This document shows, one piece after another, positions 17,235 through 25,245 of a stretch of 64,000 nt of DNA (position 1 is the first letter of the stretch; every line of letters starts with the position of its first letter). The stretch lies in assembly GCF_002564005.1 (NCBI RefSeq), contig NZ_PDJG01000001.1, positions 1,240,001 through 1,304,000 of the forward strand, in the 5' to 3' direction. The DNA comes from Sanguibacter antarcticus (lineage in GTDB: Bacteria > Actinomycetota > Actinomycetes > Actinomycetales > Cellulomonadaceae). The position numbers and the translations under genes were made by a program. The notes under the pieces were generated by a model. The model was not told the origin of the DNA and ran no database searches. It was given only the letters and a program-made list of their open reading frames with translations.

Positions 17235-17888
17235 CGACGGCGCGACCGGGGTCGCCGGCGGCGTCTCTTGCGGGACCACGAGGCTCGCTTGGAAGGCCCG
17301 CAGGTCGACCGGGCCGCTGTTGGTCTCGATCCGCGCCTTGCGACGGCGGGCGATGAGATCCTCGATCCCCCGGACCTGGCGGCGGCTCCCACCGTTCTCA
17401 GCAACAAGCTTGCGCTGGAGGACCGCCGTCGGGACCGTGCGGTGACCTGCCGCAGGCGCAAAGCCCAGCCGCGCCAAGAATCGCTGCACACCGCGAGACC
17501 CGGGCAACGGCACCGAGTACACGTCCAGGGCTCCGACCGAGTCGGCGAGGTCTCCAGCGGCAGTGAGCAGGGCATGCCCCGCGCCACGGCGACGGAAGTG
17601 CTCAGCCACATAGAGCGCCTCGATGTACACGGAACGCTCGTCGCTGAACACGTTCGGCTCAAGGACCCGGACCAAGAGGAAGCCCACCGGCTCGTCTTCG
17701 TGGACCGCGACGCGGATCGCTCCCCCGGGCACCGCGGTGAGGGCTGCAAGCTGCTTCACCAGACGTTCCTCGTCTGCTGCGCAGAGCTGTGCTCCCGTCG
17801 CGGACTCGTGACGAGCAGCGACCGCCAGCTTCGCGAGAAGAGGTAGGTCCGACGGTACCGCGGGTCGCACGTCAACCAGCGCTCGCAC
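17205..17888 (-). CDS. GNAT family N-acetyltransferase
   Basis: This is a 227-residue acetyltransferase. The acetyl-CoA pyrophosphate loop is VAEHFRRRGAGHALLTAA (R-x-x-G-x-G type), preceded by the strand SVYIEALYV and followed by GVQRFLARLGF. The last 70 residues are a basic, Pro-rich extension outside the domain, and its function is unknown. The GTG start at 17888 has AAGGGA six bases upstream. Substrate is unknown. Its tail overlaps the PaaI gene's 3' end. Confidence 0.85.
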   Translation of the reverse strand: MRALVDVRPAVPSDLPLLAKLAVAARHESATGAQLCAADEERLVKQLAALTAVPGGAIRVAVHEDEPVGFLLVRVLEPNVFSDERSVYIEALYVAEHFRRRGAGHALLTAAGDLADSVGALDVYSVPLPGSRGVQRFLARLGFAPAAGHRTVPTAVLQRKLVAENGGSRRQVRGIEDLIARRRKARIETNSGPVDLRAFQASLVVPQETPPATPVAPSSLGSEHQAG

Positions 17889-18022
17889 AGGAGATCCCTT
17901 CGTCGTCTAGCCCGGAATTCCGGCCCACCAGCGGACCGATGCGCCTGCACGCTGGTGCGGCAAGCATGTCAACACCACATCACAAACCTGAGGGCCCCGC
18001 AGTGCAAGGCGACCGACGATCG

Positions 18023-18718
18023 TCAGCCGACCTGCTCGATGACAGCGTCCGCGACCTCACGCATCGTGAGCCTGCGGTCCATCGAGGTCTTCTGGATCCA
18101 ACGGAACGAGTCAGGCTCGCTCAGACCCATCTTCGTCATGAGCAGGCCCTTGGCCCGGTCGACACGCTTACGCGTCTCGAAGCGTTCCGCAAGATCTGCT
18201 ACCTCGGCCTCGAGCGCACTGATCTGCGAGTACCGCGAGATCGCGATCTCGACCGCAGGAAGAAGGTCTGCCGGGCTGAACGGCTTCACCACGTAGGCCA
18301 TCGCGCCAGCATCGCGAGCACGCTCGACGAGCTCCGTCTGCGAGAAGGCCGTGAGGAGCACGACAGGCGCGGCGTGCGCCTTGCCGATCCGCTCAGCGGC
18401 AGAGATCCCGTCCAGCTCGGGCATCTTGACATCCATGACGACGACGTCTGGGCGCAGCTCAAGGACCAGACGGACCGCGGTCTCGCCGTCACCGGCCTCG
18501 CCGACGACCTCGTACCCGGCCTCGCGGAGCGTCTCGACGACATCCATGCGGATGAGCGCCTCGTCTTCAGCGACGACCGCGGTCCGCGCTCGCGGACCAC
18601 GCTCGGCTGGGGCTTCTTCCTCGACGCTGACCTCCGCGGTCTCCGGCTTCAGCAGAGGAGGGAGGTCGAGCGGGGGAACCATACCTGGGGTCGAATCATT
18701 GTCCGTCACACCGGACAT
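18023..18718 (-). CDS. ANTAR domain response regulator (PdtaR-like)
   Basis: This is a 231-residue two-component receiver with RNA-binding output. A disordered N-terminus (1-45) precedes the receiver domain: acidic pair E51/D52, phosphoacceptor D96 in VVVMDVKMPELDG, and K145 in VVKPFSP. A linking coiled coil (about 160-185) leads into the C-terminal ANTAR domain (KRVDRAKGLLMTKMG to the end). ANTAR proteins bind dual hairpins in nascent RNA and prevent termination. It corresponds in order and position to Rv1626, which in mycobacteria lies between pykA and polA. No histidine kinase is adjacent. The start is ATG 18718. Confidence 0.93.
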   Translation of the reverse strand: MSGVTDNDSTPGMVPPLDLPPLLKPETAEVSVEEEAPAERGPRARTAVVAEDEALIRMDVVETLREAGYEVVGEAGDGETAVRLVLELRPDVVVMDVKMPELDGISAAERIGKAHAAPVVLLTAFSQTELVERARDAGAMAYVVKPFSPADLLPAVEIAISRYSQISALEAEVADLAERFETRKRVDRAKGLLMTKMGLSEPDSFRWIQKTSMDRRLTMREVADAVIEQVG

Positions 18719-18829
18719 CGTAGTGCGTGCCACCCTCAGCGGGCGCACCGACGAGCCGAGAGCCGACGACCTGTGCACGCAGGCACCCGCGCATGTGGTT
18801 TCATTATCGAGCACACATGCCAGCTACAA

Positions 18830-18903
18830 GCCCCGGTAGCCCAACCGGCAGAGGCGTTCGGCTCAAACCCGATCCAGTGTGGGTTCGAATCCCACCCGGG
18901 GCA
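18830..18903 (+). tRNA. tRNA with anticodon CAA (tRNA-Leu by anticodon)
   Basis: A 74-base cloverleaf can be drawn completely. The acceptor GCCCCGG/CCGGGGC is perfect, with a GCC/GGC D-stem. The anticodon stem TTCGG/CCGAT has loop CTCAAAC, so the anticodon is CAA. A 5-base variable loop follows, then a perfect T-arm GTGGG-TTCGAAT-CCCAC and discriminator A. CCA is not encoded (ACCC follows). The short variable loop is unusual, because leucine tRNAs are normally class II. The integrase remnant begins about 60 bases downstream, so the 3' half is the probable attachment site of the accessory block. Confidence 0.9.
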
Positions 18904-18929
18904 CCCTTCTGAACTGCGCAAACACAAGT

Positions 18930-18960
18930 TTTGTCCCCACGTGGGGACAAATCTGTCCCC
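18930..18960. promoter_or_regulatory. 22-bp perfect palindrome plus third half-site upstream of the integrase
   Basis: Positions 18930-18940 (TTTGTCCCCAC) are followed directly by their exact reverse complement to 18951. A third TGTCCCC half-site is at 18954-18960, just before the integrase start. It lies in the gap between the tRNA and the integrase, so it may be an operator or integrase/excisionase arm site, or a tRNA terminator. Structure is seen; function is inferred. Confidence 0.6.
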
Positions 18961-18965
18961 ATGAG

Positions 18966-20190
18966 ATGCACGACGGGCTCATGGCCAGCATCGAAAAGCG
19001 CCTTCGCGGGGATGGCAACGTCGCCTACCGCGTCACGTGGCGCGACCCCACACAGCCCGGCCGGCAGTCGATGACATTCGACGATCGGCGCCAGGCCGAG
19101 CAGACCATAAAGCTGCTCGACGGCAGCGGGCAACGGCTCACCCTCGCGATCGAGGTCGCCAACGCGATCCGCCAGGGCGGCCCGACGGTCGAGGACGCAG
19201 TGCGCGAACACATCGAGCTGCTCAACCGTGTCGGAGAAGACACCCGCAGCGGGTACCGGTACCGAGGTCGCGACCACATCAACCTGCATCTCGGCGCCCT
19301 GCCGGTCAAGGCGCTCACGTGGCATCAGGTGACGCTGTGGATCCGCGACCTGTCAGAACAAAGGACTCTCGAACAAGTCGATCGCAAACATCCACGGGCT
19401 GCTCTCCGCGGCCATGAACACCGCCGTCGGCCTCGGCTACCGGACGGACAACCCCTGCGCAGCCGTGCGACTCCCCCGCAGCCAGCAGGCAGGCGACGAC
19501 ATGGTCGTCCTGGAGCCGAAGGACCTCGACCTCATCCTGGACAACCTGCTTGAGCACTACCGGCCGTTCATCATCACCCTCGTCGGAACCGGCCTGCGAT
19601 TCGGCGTGGCGACCGCGCTCCAGGTTGGGGACCTCTCCCTCGACGCTCGCCCACCCACCATCCGCATCAACAAGGCCTGGAAGCAGGACGGCGACCGGCA
19701 ACCGTTCATCGACGCACCGAAGTCGGCCCTGTCACGGCGGACCATCTCCCTGTCCCCCGATCTCGCCGAGATGCTCCGAGACATCACCACGGACAAGAAC
19801 GGGACGGATCTCGTGTTCGTCAACGTCGCCAGGCGCCCGATCCGCAACAACACCTTCTGGGCCACCAACTGGACGCCGGCGATCACCAAGGCACAGAACC
19901 CGGTCGACGCGGACGGCTTGCCGGACCCCGACGCGCGACGGCTGATGAAGCGTCCGCGGATCCACGACCTGCGGCACACCCACGCGAGCTGGAAGTTGGC
20001 AGAAGGGATGGACATGTTCACGCTGTCCCGGAGGTTGGGGCACGAGACCTCTGCGACGACGGACTCGCGATGCAGCCACCTGATGCCTGCCCAGCACCTC
20101 CAGGCCGCCGAGGTGGCCACGGCGGCGATGGGACGGCTGCGTCCGCGGCCGTCGCCACGCGGAGAAGTAGCGACGCCTTCCGCGTTTTGA
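18966..20190 (+). pseudogene. Tyrosine recombinase/integrase, frameshifted and lacking the catalytic Tyr
   Basis: This encodes an actinophage/ICE-type site-specific integrase. The N-terminal and core-binding part (MASIEKRLRGDGNVAYRVTW, start ATG 18966 or 18981) is in one frame until about 19357-19362 (GAACAAAGG). There one extra base shifts the reading, and the family sequence resumes as KGLSNKSIANIHGLLSAAM in the next frame and continues to 20190. The catalytic Arg (TGLRFG) and HDLRHTHASW are present. The nucleophile expected in DRYGHL-type context is Cys (SRCSHL, codon TGC at 20071-20073). Both lesions predict loss of recombination. The family is certain; a sequencing error could explain the frameshift but not easily both changes. 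Confidence 0.85.
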
Positions 20191-20390
20191 TGTCGTGGCA
20201 ATAGATGATCGTGCTGTCGGCAGAGCGGTGGCCAGGTCCGGGCACGCGAAGTTAGCGTCAAGCACGTCGAGGTCTTCCGGGATGAGCAGTGTACGAACTC
20301 CCATCCTCGGAAAATCTCGACCACTACCCGTCGAGCGACACGCCGCTCCTCACTACACCCTCAGCTGCGGTGAGCCGCTAGCGTCGCAGC

Positions 20391-20975
20391 ATGCGAAATC
20401 GCTCAGAACTGGTCGTAGGTGCGTTGCTCGTCGCCCTCGCCCTGACCGGCTGTGCCACCGCCGGTGCCGGCAGCGGGGTAGCACCCCCCAGCGTCGGCGG
20501 TCCCGCCGTGAGCGGTGAACCAGCCTCGAGCACAGGCGGCACGGATACAGCAGCACTTGAGCAAGCCCAGGCCTGGATGGAAGCGGCCACTCTCCCGTCC
20601 GGCGCGATCCATTCCGATCCGAGCGTCGCCGCTTTTACCTCCTACCAGGGCTGGCCGTGCGGGCCGGTCGAGGAACTCGAAGCATTCTGGACGATCCCTG
20701 GTGCGACCGTCAGCAAGACCGCCAACTGGCTGATGGAGAACCCGACCGCGGACCTCATCACGACCGCTTTAGCGCCAGTGCCTGACGATCAGACGATCAC
20801 TACAACGACTGTCGGCTACATCCCCGCACCGGACGCGCAAGAAGGAATCGTCTACACGATCATGAAGACAGCCGATGGCGTCGCAGTGCGAGCCGAGATC
20901 GCGGCTCTCACCGCGTCTGCCGTGTGCCCCACACCCCCGGGCGGAGGGATCTGGGGCGAGCCCGGCCTGGGCTAA
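20391..20975 (+). CDS. Predicted lipoprotein of unknown function
   Basis: This is a 194-residue protein with an N-terminal lipobox. Positively charged MRNR is followed by a hydrophobic helix and LTGC, with lipidated Cys21, so it should be anchored on the outer face of the membrane. A Gly/Ser/Pro-rich linker (about 22-50) leads to a folded domain of about 140 residues with Cys in WPCGP and SAVCPTP, which could pair. I recognise no family. It lies between two integrase remnants and may be cargo of the element. The ribosome binding site is weak. The 200 bases before it show no gene. Confidence 0.6.
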   Translation: MRNRSELVVGALLVALALTGCATAGAGSGVAPPSVGGPAVSGEPASSTGGTDTAALEQAQAWMEAATLPSGAIHSDPSVAAFTSYQGWPCGPVEELEAFWTIPGATVSKTANWLMENPTADLITTALAPVPDDQTITTTTVGYIPAPDAQEGIVYTIMKTADGVAVRAEIAALTASAVCPTPPGGGIWGEPGLG

Positions 20976-21018
20976 CTCTGCACTCCCGGCGCTGTGCGCC
21001 GTCCCGCGCAGCCGAGCC

Positions 21019-21309
21019 GACGGCACACCGGACCCCGACGCGCGACGCCTGATGAAACGGCCATAGATCCACGACCTGCGTCACAACTACGCGCGCTGGA
21101 TGCTGGCCGAAGAGATGGACAAGTTCACGCTGTCCCGGCGGTTAGGGCACGAGAGGTATGCCACGACTCACGCGAGGTACAGCAATCTGATGCCTGCGCA
21201 ACAACTCAGTGCTGCGGAGGTGGCTGCGGCGGCGATGGGCGGCTGCGTCGTCGGCCCGCGTCACGCGGGGATCCGGCGACGCCCACTGCGTTCCGATGAA
21301 CGCCCCTGA
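21019..21309 (+). pseudogene. Second tyrosine integrase C-terminal remnant
   Basis: Starting at DGTPDPDARRLMKRP this matches the last third of the integrase at 18966-20190, with an in-frame TAG at 21064-21066 replacing the Arg codon. It continues IHDLRHNYARWMLAEEMDK and RRLGHERYATTHARYSNLMP. The catalytic Tyr is kept here (TAC 21178-21180). The two copies are clearly diverged at the DNA level, so it derives from a related but different element rather than a recent duplication. The 5' two thirds are absent. Confidence 0.8.
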
Positions 21310-22028
21310 AGCAGACAACTTGCCGCCTCGTGCCCGACCTCGGCCTGCCCCAACCAGCTACCACCAGGGTGCGGCCGGATGCTGAGCGTGGCTGAGAATG
21401 GCTCAGTTCCTACTGATGCAAGTTTGGCGAGCCGTCGGGCGACGGTACTGGCTGCCCGTTGGCTAGGCGGACAGAGTCGCAACCACCGTTTGAGGACGGC
21501 GATCTCTTCGTCGTGCTGTTTCGCCCCGGCATCCCCGGGATCGGTGGTATCGGTCAAGCCGGCCACGCGTGCGGCCATCGTAGGCGGGAGCTGCTCCGCC
21601 TCGTCGGCACCGTCGGCCAGGTCGGTGGCGCCGATGCCGTTATCCGAGCAGACCGCCAGCCTCTCGACCCCTGGCAGGCCAAGCGGGGTGTGCCGGGACG
21701 TTGCCCCGAGCCACGACACAGCGGGCTCGGACAGGAGCGCGAGCTGGAGAAGAGCAGGAGCACGACCGACTCGGCTAGGAGGGCCACGACGTTCCCGATG
21801 ACAATCACGCCGGTGATCATCTCGCCTGTCCCGCGCGCCATGATGGTCTGTCCACGCGATCTCTTGGTGTCGAGCCCGCCTGTCGCCGCCGCCTGGATCG
21901 GGACCGGTTGGTCACGCAAGGACGGGGGGGCAAGAGCAGCAGTCAGCAGCGTCATGCTCTGCACATGTGCGGCACCCAGGCGGACGATCAACGGCGTGTC
22001 GAGCGCTTCACTACTTGAGACCATCTGG
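21310..22028. other. Interval without a convincing gene
   Basis: Several frames are open but none has clear homology or consistent codon use. On the minus strand a frame from about 22060 to 21554 contains one good membrane helix (GEMITGVIVIGNVVALLAE). A second minus frame (to about 21261) continues with plausible coding sequence, as if a frameshift separates two halves of a decayed membrane-protein gene downstream of fic. I cannot name it. Confidence 0.35.
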
Positions 22029-23246
22029 CTACCGCCTGTGCAGCGACTTGGCGTAGTCATCGAGCACGTCAAGGATCCCTGAGTGCTGCCAGACGCGGCC
22101 GCGGCTCTTGCCGGTGCGCTCTTCGAGGACTCCGGCGTCGGTGAGCTGGGTCAGTGCGCGCTGGGCGGTCGTGTCGTTGGCGGACAGCAGTGTCTTCGCC
22201 AGGGCGGCGTTGACCACTGGGTGGGCCACGAGGTGTGGCAGCACACGCCACCCGGCGGCGTCGCTGCGCAGGCCCGTCATCTGCTCCCGGGAACTGCCCA
22301 TCTCTCCTGCGAGCGCGTCGACGAGGTGGGCACCGGATCGGGCGGCGAAGCGTGACGCCTCGGCGAAGCGCTCGACGATAGGGCGGGCGTCCCCGTCCCG
22401 GAAGGAGCCCAGGGCGTCAAAGTAGCCGCTCGTGTCGCGCAAGAGGCCGGCGGAGATCGGCGCCGTGGTGTCAGTCAAGACGCCCTTGGACCGCATCATC
22501 GCGTGCACGAGTGCGCGACCGGTTCGTCCGTTGCCGTCGACGAACGGGTGGATCGTCTCGAACTGGGCGTGGGCGATGGCAGCCTGGGCGATGACAGGGA
22601 GATCGTCCCTGCGCATGAAGGTGACGAGGTCGTCGATCGCGGCGGGCACGTGCTCGTGCTGCGGGGCGACATGGCTGGCGCCGATGGGCGTGACGGGGCT
22701 CGATCCGATCCACACGAGCTGGGTGCGCAGCGTTCCGGCGTGCTCTTCCCATCCACGCTGTCCGGACAAGAGATGGTCGTGCATGGTGAGGATGGCGTCG
22801 GTGTCCAAGCGATCGGCAAGCTCGAGCGCTGCTTCCATGGCTCGCACGTTGGCGACCACGATTTGAGCGTTCGCGGCAGCGGACTCGTCGATCTCTGCGA
22901 GAGCGAGCTGGCGTGCGCCGACAGTGAGGTTCTCAATCTGGGACGACGACGTGGACTCGGTGCGCAGGAGAATCGAGGACATGGGCCCCAGGAACGGCGA
23001 GGCAGTGCCGAGTGTGGCGCGGGCGTGGGAGTTGAACTGCGCGAGCGCGGCGGCGGCCTCCTCGGTGTCCGCAGCAAGGTCAGCCGGCAGGGTCAGGCGC
23101 AGGCCTGCGATGGGCGGCGTGATCGAAGACTGGTACGAGCCCGAGGCGCCGGCCATGTGTCGGCGGGTCCGCATGCCATCGTTCTCGGCGGTCCAGGTGT
23201 GACTCTCGTAGGTGAGGGGCGCGATGGTGAGCGGCTCGTCGTTCAC
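22029..23246 (-). CDS. Fic-domain protein (AMPylase type, class II) with C-terminal helix-turn-helix
   Basis: This is a 405-residue Fic protein. The active site HPFVDGNGRTGR (residues 233-244) is complete. The family transfers AMP or a related group from a nucleotide to protein hydroxyls. An inhibitory motif of the form S-x-x-x-E-N (SSQIEN, residues about 101-106) lies N-terminal to the Fic core, the class II self-inhibited layout. A winged-helix-like segment follows near residues 335-400 (LAKTLLSANDTTAQRALTQL). The GTG at 23246 is chosen because it forms a GTGA overlap with the stop of the small upstream gene. It lies in the accessory region; the target is unknown. Confidence 0.9.
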   Translation of the reverse strand: MNDEPLTIAPLTYESHTWTAENDGMRTRRHMAGASGSYQSSITPPIAGLRLTLPADLAADTEEAAAALAQFNSHARATLGTASPFLGPMSSILLRTESTSSSQIENLTVGARQLALAEIDESAAANAQIVVANVRAMEAALELADRLDTDAILTMHDHLLSGQRGWEEHAGTLRTQLVWIGSSPVTPIGASHVAPQHEHVPAAIDDLVTFMRRDDLPVIAQAAIAHAQFETIHPFVDGNGRTGRALVHAMMRSKGVLTDTTAPISAGLLRDTSGYFDALGSFRDGDARPIVERFAEASRFAARSGAHLVDALAGEMGSSREQMTGLRSDAAGWRVLPHLVAHPVVNAALAKTLLSANDTTAQRALTQLTDAGVLEERTGKSRGRVWQHSGILDVLDDYAKSLHRR

Positions 23247-23401
23247 GGTCTGTGCACCTGCTTTCTGACTGTCGATGGCCGGGTGGGGTCGTCCCACTGT
23301 GCTGGAGCAGGTTCGAGCGTGATGTCGGGCTCGGATTTGGCTCCGATGGTGAAGCGGTAGCCTTCGGGTACGCCTCGGCTGATGCGGTTTCGGGTGCTCA
23401 T
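23243..23401 (-). CDS. Small protein upstream of fic (mobile-element N-R-x3-GVPEG type)
   Basis: This is a 52-residue protein (from ATG 23401; a GTG at 23440 would give 65). It contains NRISRGVPEGYRFTIGAKSE followed by PDITLEP. I associate this type of sequence (NRxxxGVPxGGxFxxxxxxEPD) with small proteins of actinobacterial mobile elements; that association comes from memory and should be searched. Its stop TGA overlaps fic's GTG start by four bases, so the two are translationally coupled. By position it resembles the small partner genes that precede some fic toxins, but the sequence does not show that it is an antitoxin. Confidence 0.6.
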   Translation of the reverse strand: MSTRNRISRGVPEGYRFTIGAKSEPDITLEPAPAQWDDPTRPSTVRKQVHRP

Positions 23402-23437
23402 GCCTGGTAGCTGTGCGACACCCGGCATCGTTACTGT

Positions 23438-23454
23438 CACTTACCTGTTAAGTG
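23438..23454. promoter_or_regulatory. Candidate operator of the fic operon
   Basis: CACTTA-CCTGT-TAAGTG is a perfect 6+6 dyad, and it overlaps a second one (ACTTAC, nine bases, GTAAGT). It lies 37 bases upstream of the small gene's ATG in an AT-richer patch, where a promoter would be expected. It could be an autoregulatory site, perhaps for the HTH-bearing Fic protein; that role is inferred. Confidence 0.4.
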
Positions 23455-23459
23455 TAAGT

Positions 23460-23829
23460 ACGGGGTCGCACTATCGCACACTTGAGGCAGCGTTCACAGG
23501 TGCCGCTTGGCGGGCGACTGCCGGGGACGGGGAGTCGTCGTGGCACAGGTCTGGCAATCGAACGTCCGCCCACGTCAGATCCCGTCGCGTTCGTGCCACG
23601 TCTCCGTGCACGGCTCGCCCCAGGGCGTCGCGCGGGGTTTGACGTAGGAGCCGGAGTGAGGTCGTCGCCCTGAAAGGAGCCGCAGTGCGCGCCACGTTGG
23701 TCGCAGTTTGCATCACAGGTTGACCCACTGTTCTCCAGAATGTTGCACCGGAGTCTTCCCAGGTCACCGGCCGTTCTGGTGTGATTCGAGCACGCATCGG
23801 GCGGACCTTCTGCCTAGGCGCGGCCTCAA
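23460..23829. other. Interval without a convincing gene between the fic operon and the IS30 remnant
   Basis: No frame here matches a family I recognise. A minus-strand frame at 23471-23797 reads LLRQTPRDALGRAVHGDVAR and LTWADVRLPDLCHDDSP, which has coding-like character but no clear start or partner. The left end of the IS30 element must have been lost in this stretch. Confidence 0.35.
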
Positions 23830-24279
23830 GTGGGGGCGTTCGGGCGCACCGCAGTGGCGACGCTCGTGGAGCGCACCACCCGGTTCACGGTGATCCTCGG
23901 CCTGCTGAAGGGCAAGACATCGGCCCCGTTGGCGGACCTGCTCATCGACCACGCGAACTCCCTGCCGGCCATGATGCGCAAGTCCTTGACCTGGGACCAG
24001 GGCTCGGAAATGGCCCGCCATGGCGCGCTGACACTCGCAACGACGATGCCCGCCTACTTCGCCCACCCCCGGTCCCCCTGGGAACGGGGCACGAACGAGA
24101 ACACCAACGGCCTCATCCGGGAGTACCTGCCCAAGGGGGCCGTCATCACCGACCACCAGCCCTACCTCGACGCCATCGCCGAAGAGGTCAACGACAGACC
24201 CCGAGCAGCCCTGGGCTTCTACACGCCACGGGAGAAATTCGAAGAGCTCCTCAACGCCAGCGTTGCTTCCACGCCTTGA
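23830..24279 (+). pseudogene. IS30 family transposase, C-terminal remnant
   Basis: About 149 codons match the C-terminal half of an IS30-type DDE transposase. The match runs from GRTAVATLVERTTRFTVIL to SLTWDQGSEMARH (second catalytic Asp), then SPWERGTNENTNGLIREYLP (catalytic Glu) and NDRPRAALGFYTPREKFEELL. The N-terminal helix-turn-helix domains and the first catalytic Asp are missing upstream of about 23833, so it cannot transpose. The right inverted repeat was not identified in the following 250 bases. The natural stop is at 24279. Confidence 0.88.
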
Positions 24280-24513
24280 CACCAAGAGTTGGCTCCACGA
24301 TCAATCTCACTCTCGTCGCACTGGAGTTCACGGTCTTTTCTAGGTCTACATGTTCGTACGGCTTTGCTGCCACGATACTGCAACTACGGTTGAAATAACC
24401 CTCGCGCGACCTTTCGACCATGTCGCTTCTCTGCCTATATTTCGATTGCAGGTCGCGGTTCTGGGGGGACGCGACCGAGCGGCAGCAGCGCCGTCTCACG
24501 CGCACGTCTGGTC

Positions 24514-24537
24514 ACCCCCCGATCGATAGGCGGGGGT
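24514..24537 (+). promoter_or_regulatory. Hairpin masking the ribosome binding site of the surface operon
   Basis: ACCCCC (24514-24519) can pair with GGGGGT (24532-24537) across a 12-base loop. The right arm is the only Shine-Dalgarno-like element and abuts the ATG at 24538. The hairpin could restrict translation of the first gene, and through coupling the whole operon. The 24280-24513 interval otherwise shows nothing I can name. Confidence 0.35.
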
Positions 24538-25245
24538 ATGAACATGACCGGATCACGACGTCTGAGCGCCCCACGGGGAACAAAGCTCAAGGCACTTCTC
24601 GCTGGCGGCGCAGTCCTCGGGCTCGGGACCACTGTCACGCTCGCCGCGTGGACGGACACGGAGTGGGTGTTCGCCGGCAACACAGCCGGTGACGGACCGG
24701 GGCTCGGCACATCGCTGTTCGAGGTCGAGCAGAACGTCACCGCGCCCTACGACGAGACCGGGTTCGCCCAGTCCGAGACAAACCCCGGGCAAGCGATGAC
24801 GTTCGGGCTCGCCGCACTCGACCTCACGCCTGGCACGTCGGTCTACGCACCCGTGGCGCTCCGGACCGTCACCAGCTCCATCGCTGGCACGCTCTCCCTC
24901 GAACCCGCCGTCCCAGCCGACGGGATCACGGTCTCCGACACCGACCAGGCGTTGTGGGGGGCGCTCGAGCTGCGCGTCGCCCTCGCCGTCGGAGACGGGA
25001 CCTCAGGGACGGTGTGCAACGCGACGACCTTCGCGGACCCGGCCGACGTCGTCGCGGACGGTGCGCTCGACGGCACCGGTGTCGACGATGTCGTCTCACT
25101 CGATGCGGACTCCGGCAACACCGGGTTCTTCTGCTTCGAGATCACGTTGCCCGAAGCCCCGACGCTTCCGGCCGGGACCGCCCTCGACGACCTCCAAGGC
25201 CGCAGCGCAGCACCAGCATGGAACTTCTCGTCCGTGTCGTCATGA
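24538..25245 (+). CDS. Secreted protein with SipW-type signal peptide
   Basis: This is a 235-residue exported protein. The N-terminus (LKALLAGGAVLGLGTTVTL then AAWTDTEWVFAG, residues about 17-48) is the signal peptide class recognised by SipW-like peptidases. The body is acidic, with a two-Cys arrangement (GTVCNATT and GFFCFEI) and beta-rich composition, like other actinobacterial SipW substrates; the fold is unknown. ATG 24544 is an alternative start with better spacing from GGGGG. Its stop overlaps the ATG of the peptidase gene (ATGA), so substrate and peptidase are co-translated. No C-terminal wall anchor is seen. Confidence 0.82.
   Translation: MNMTGSRRLSAPRGTKLKALLAGGAVLGLGTTVTLAAWTDTEWVFAGNTAGDGPGLGTSLFEVEQNVTAPYDETGFAQSETNPGQAMTFGLAALDLTPGTSVYAPVALRTVTSSIAGTLSLEPAVPADGITVSDTDQALWGALELRVALAVGDGTSGTVCNATTFADPADVVADGALDGTGVDDVVSLDADSGNTGFFCFEITLPEAPTLPAGTALDDLQGRSAAPAWNFSSVSS

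Larger units (their letters stand above)
18966..24279. mobile_element. Degraded integrative element / accessory region at the tRNA
   Basis: This block starts at a tRNA 3' end with a phage-type integrase facing away from the tRNA. It contains a second integrase remnant, an orphan lipoprotein, decayed frames, a Fic operon and an IS30 remnant, while both flanks hold conserved genes. Gene density and codon use are weaker than in the surroundings. No copy of the tRNA 3' end was found on the right, so the right boundary (24279 is used here) is only a guess, and the element is presumably immobile. Confidence 0.55.
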
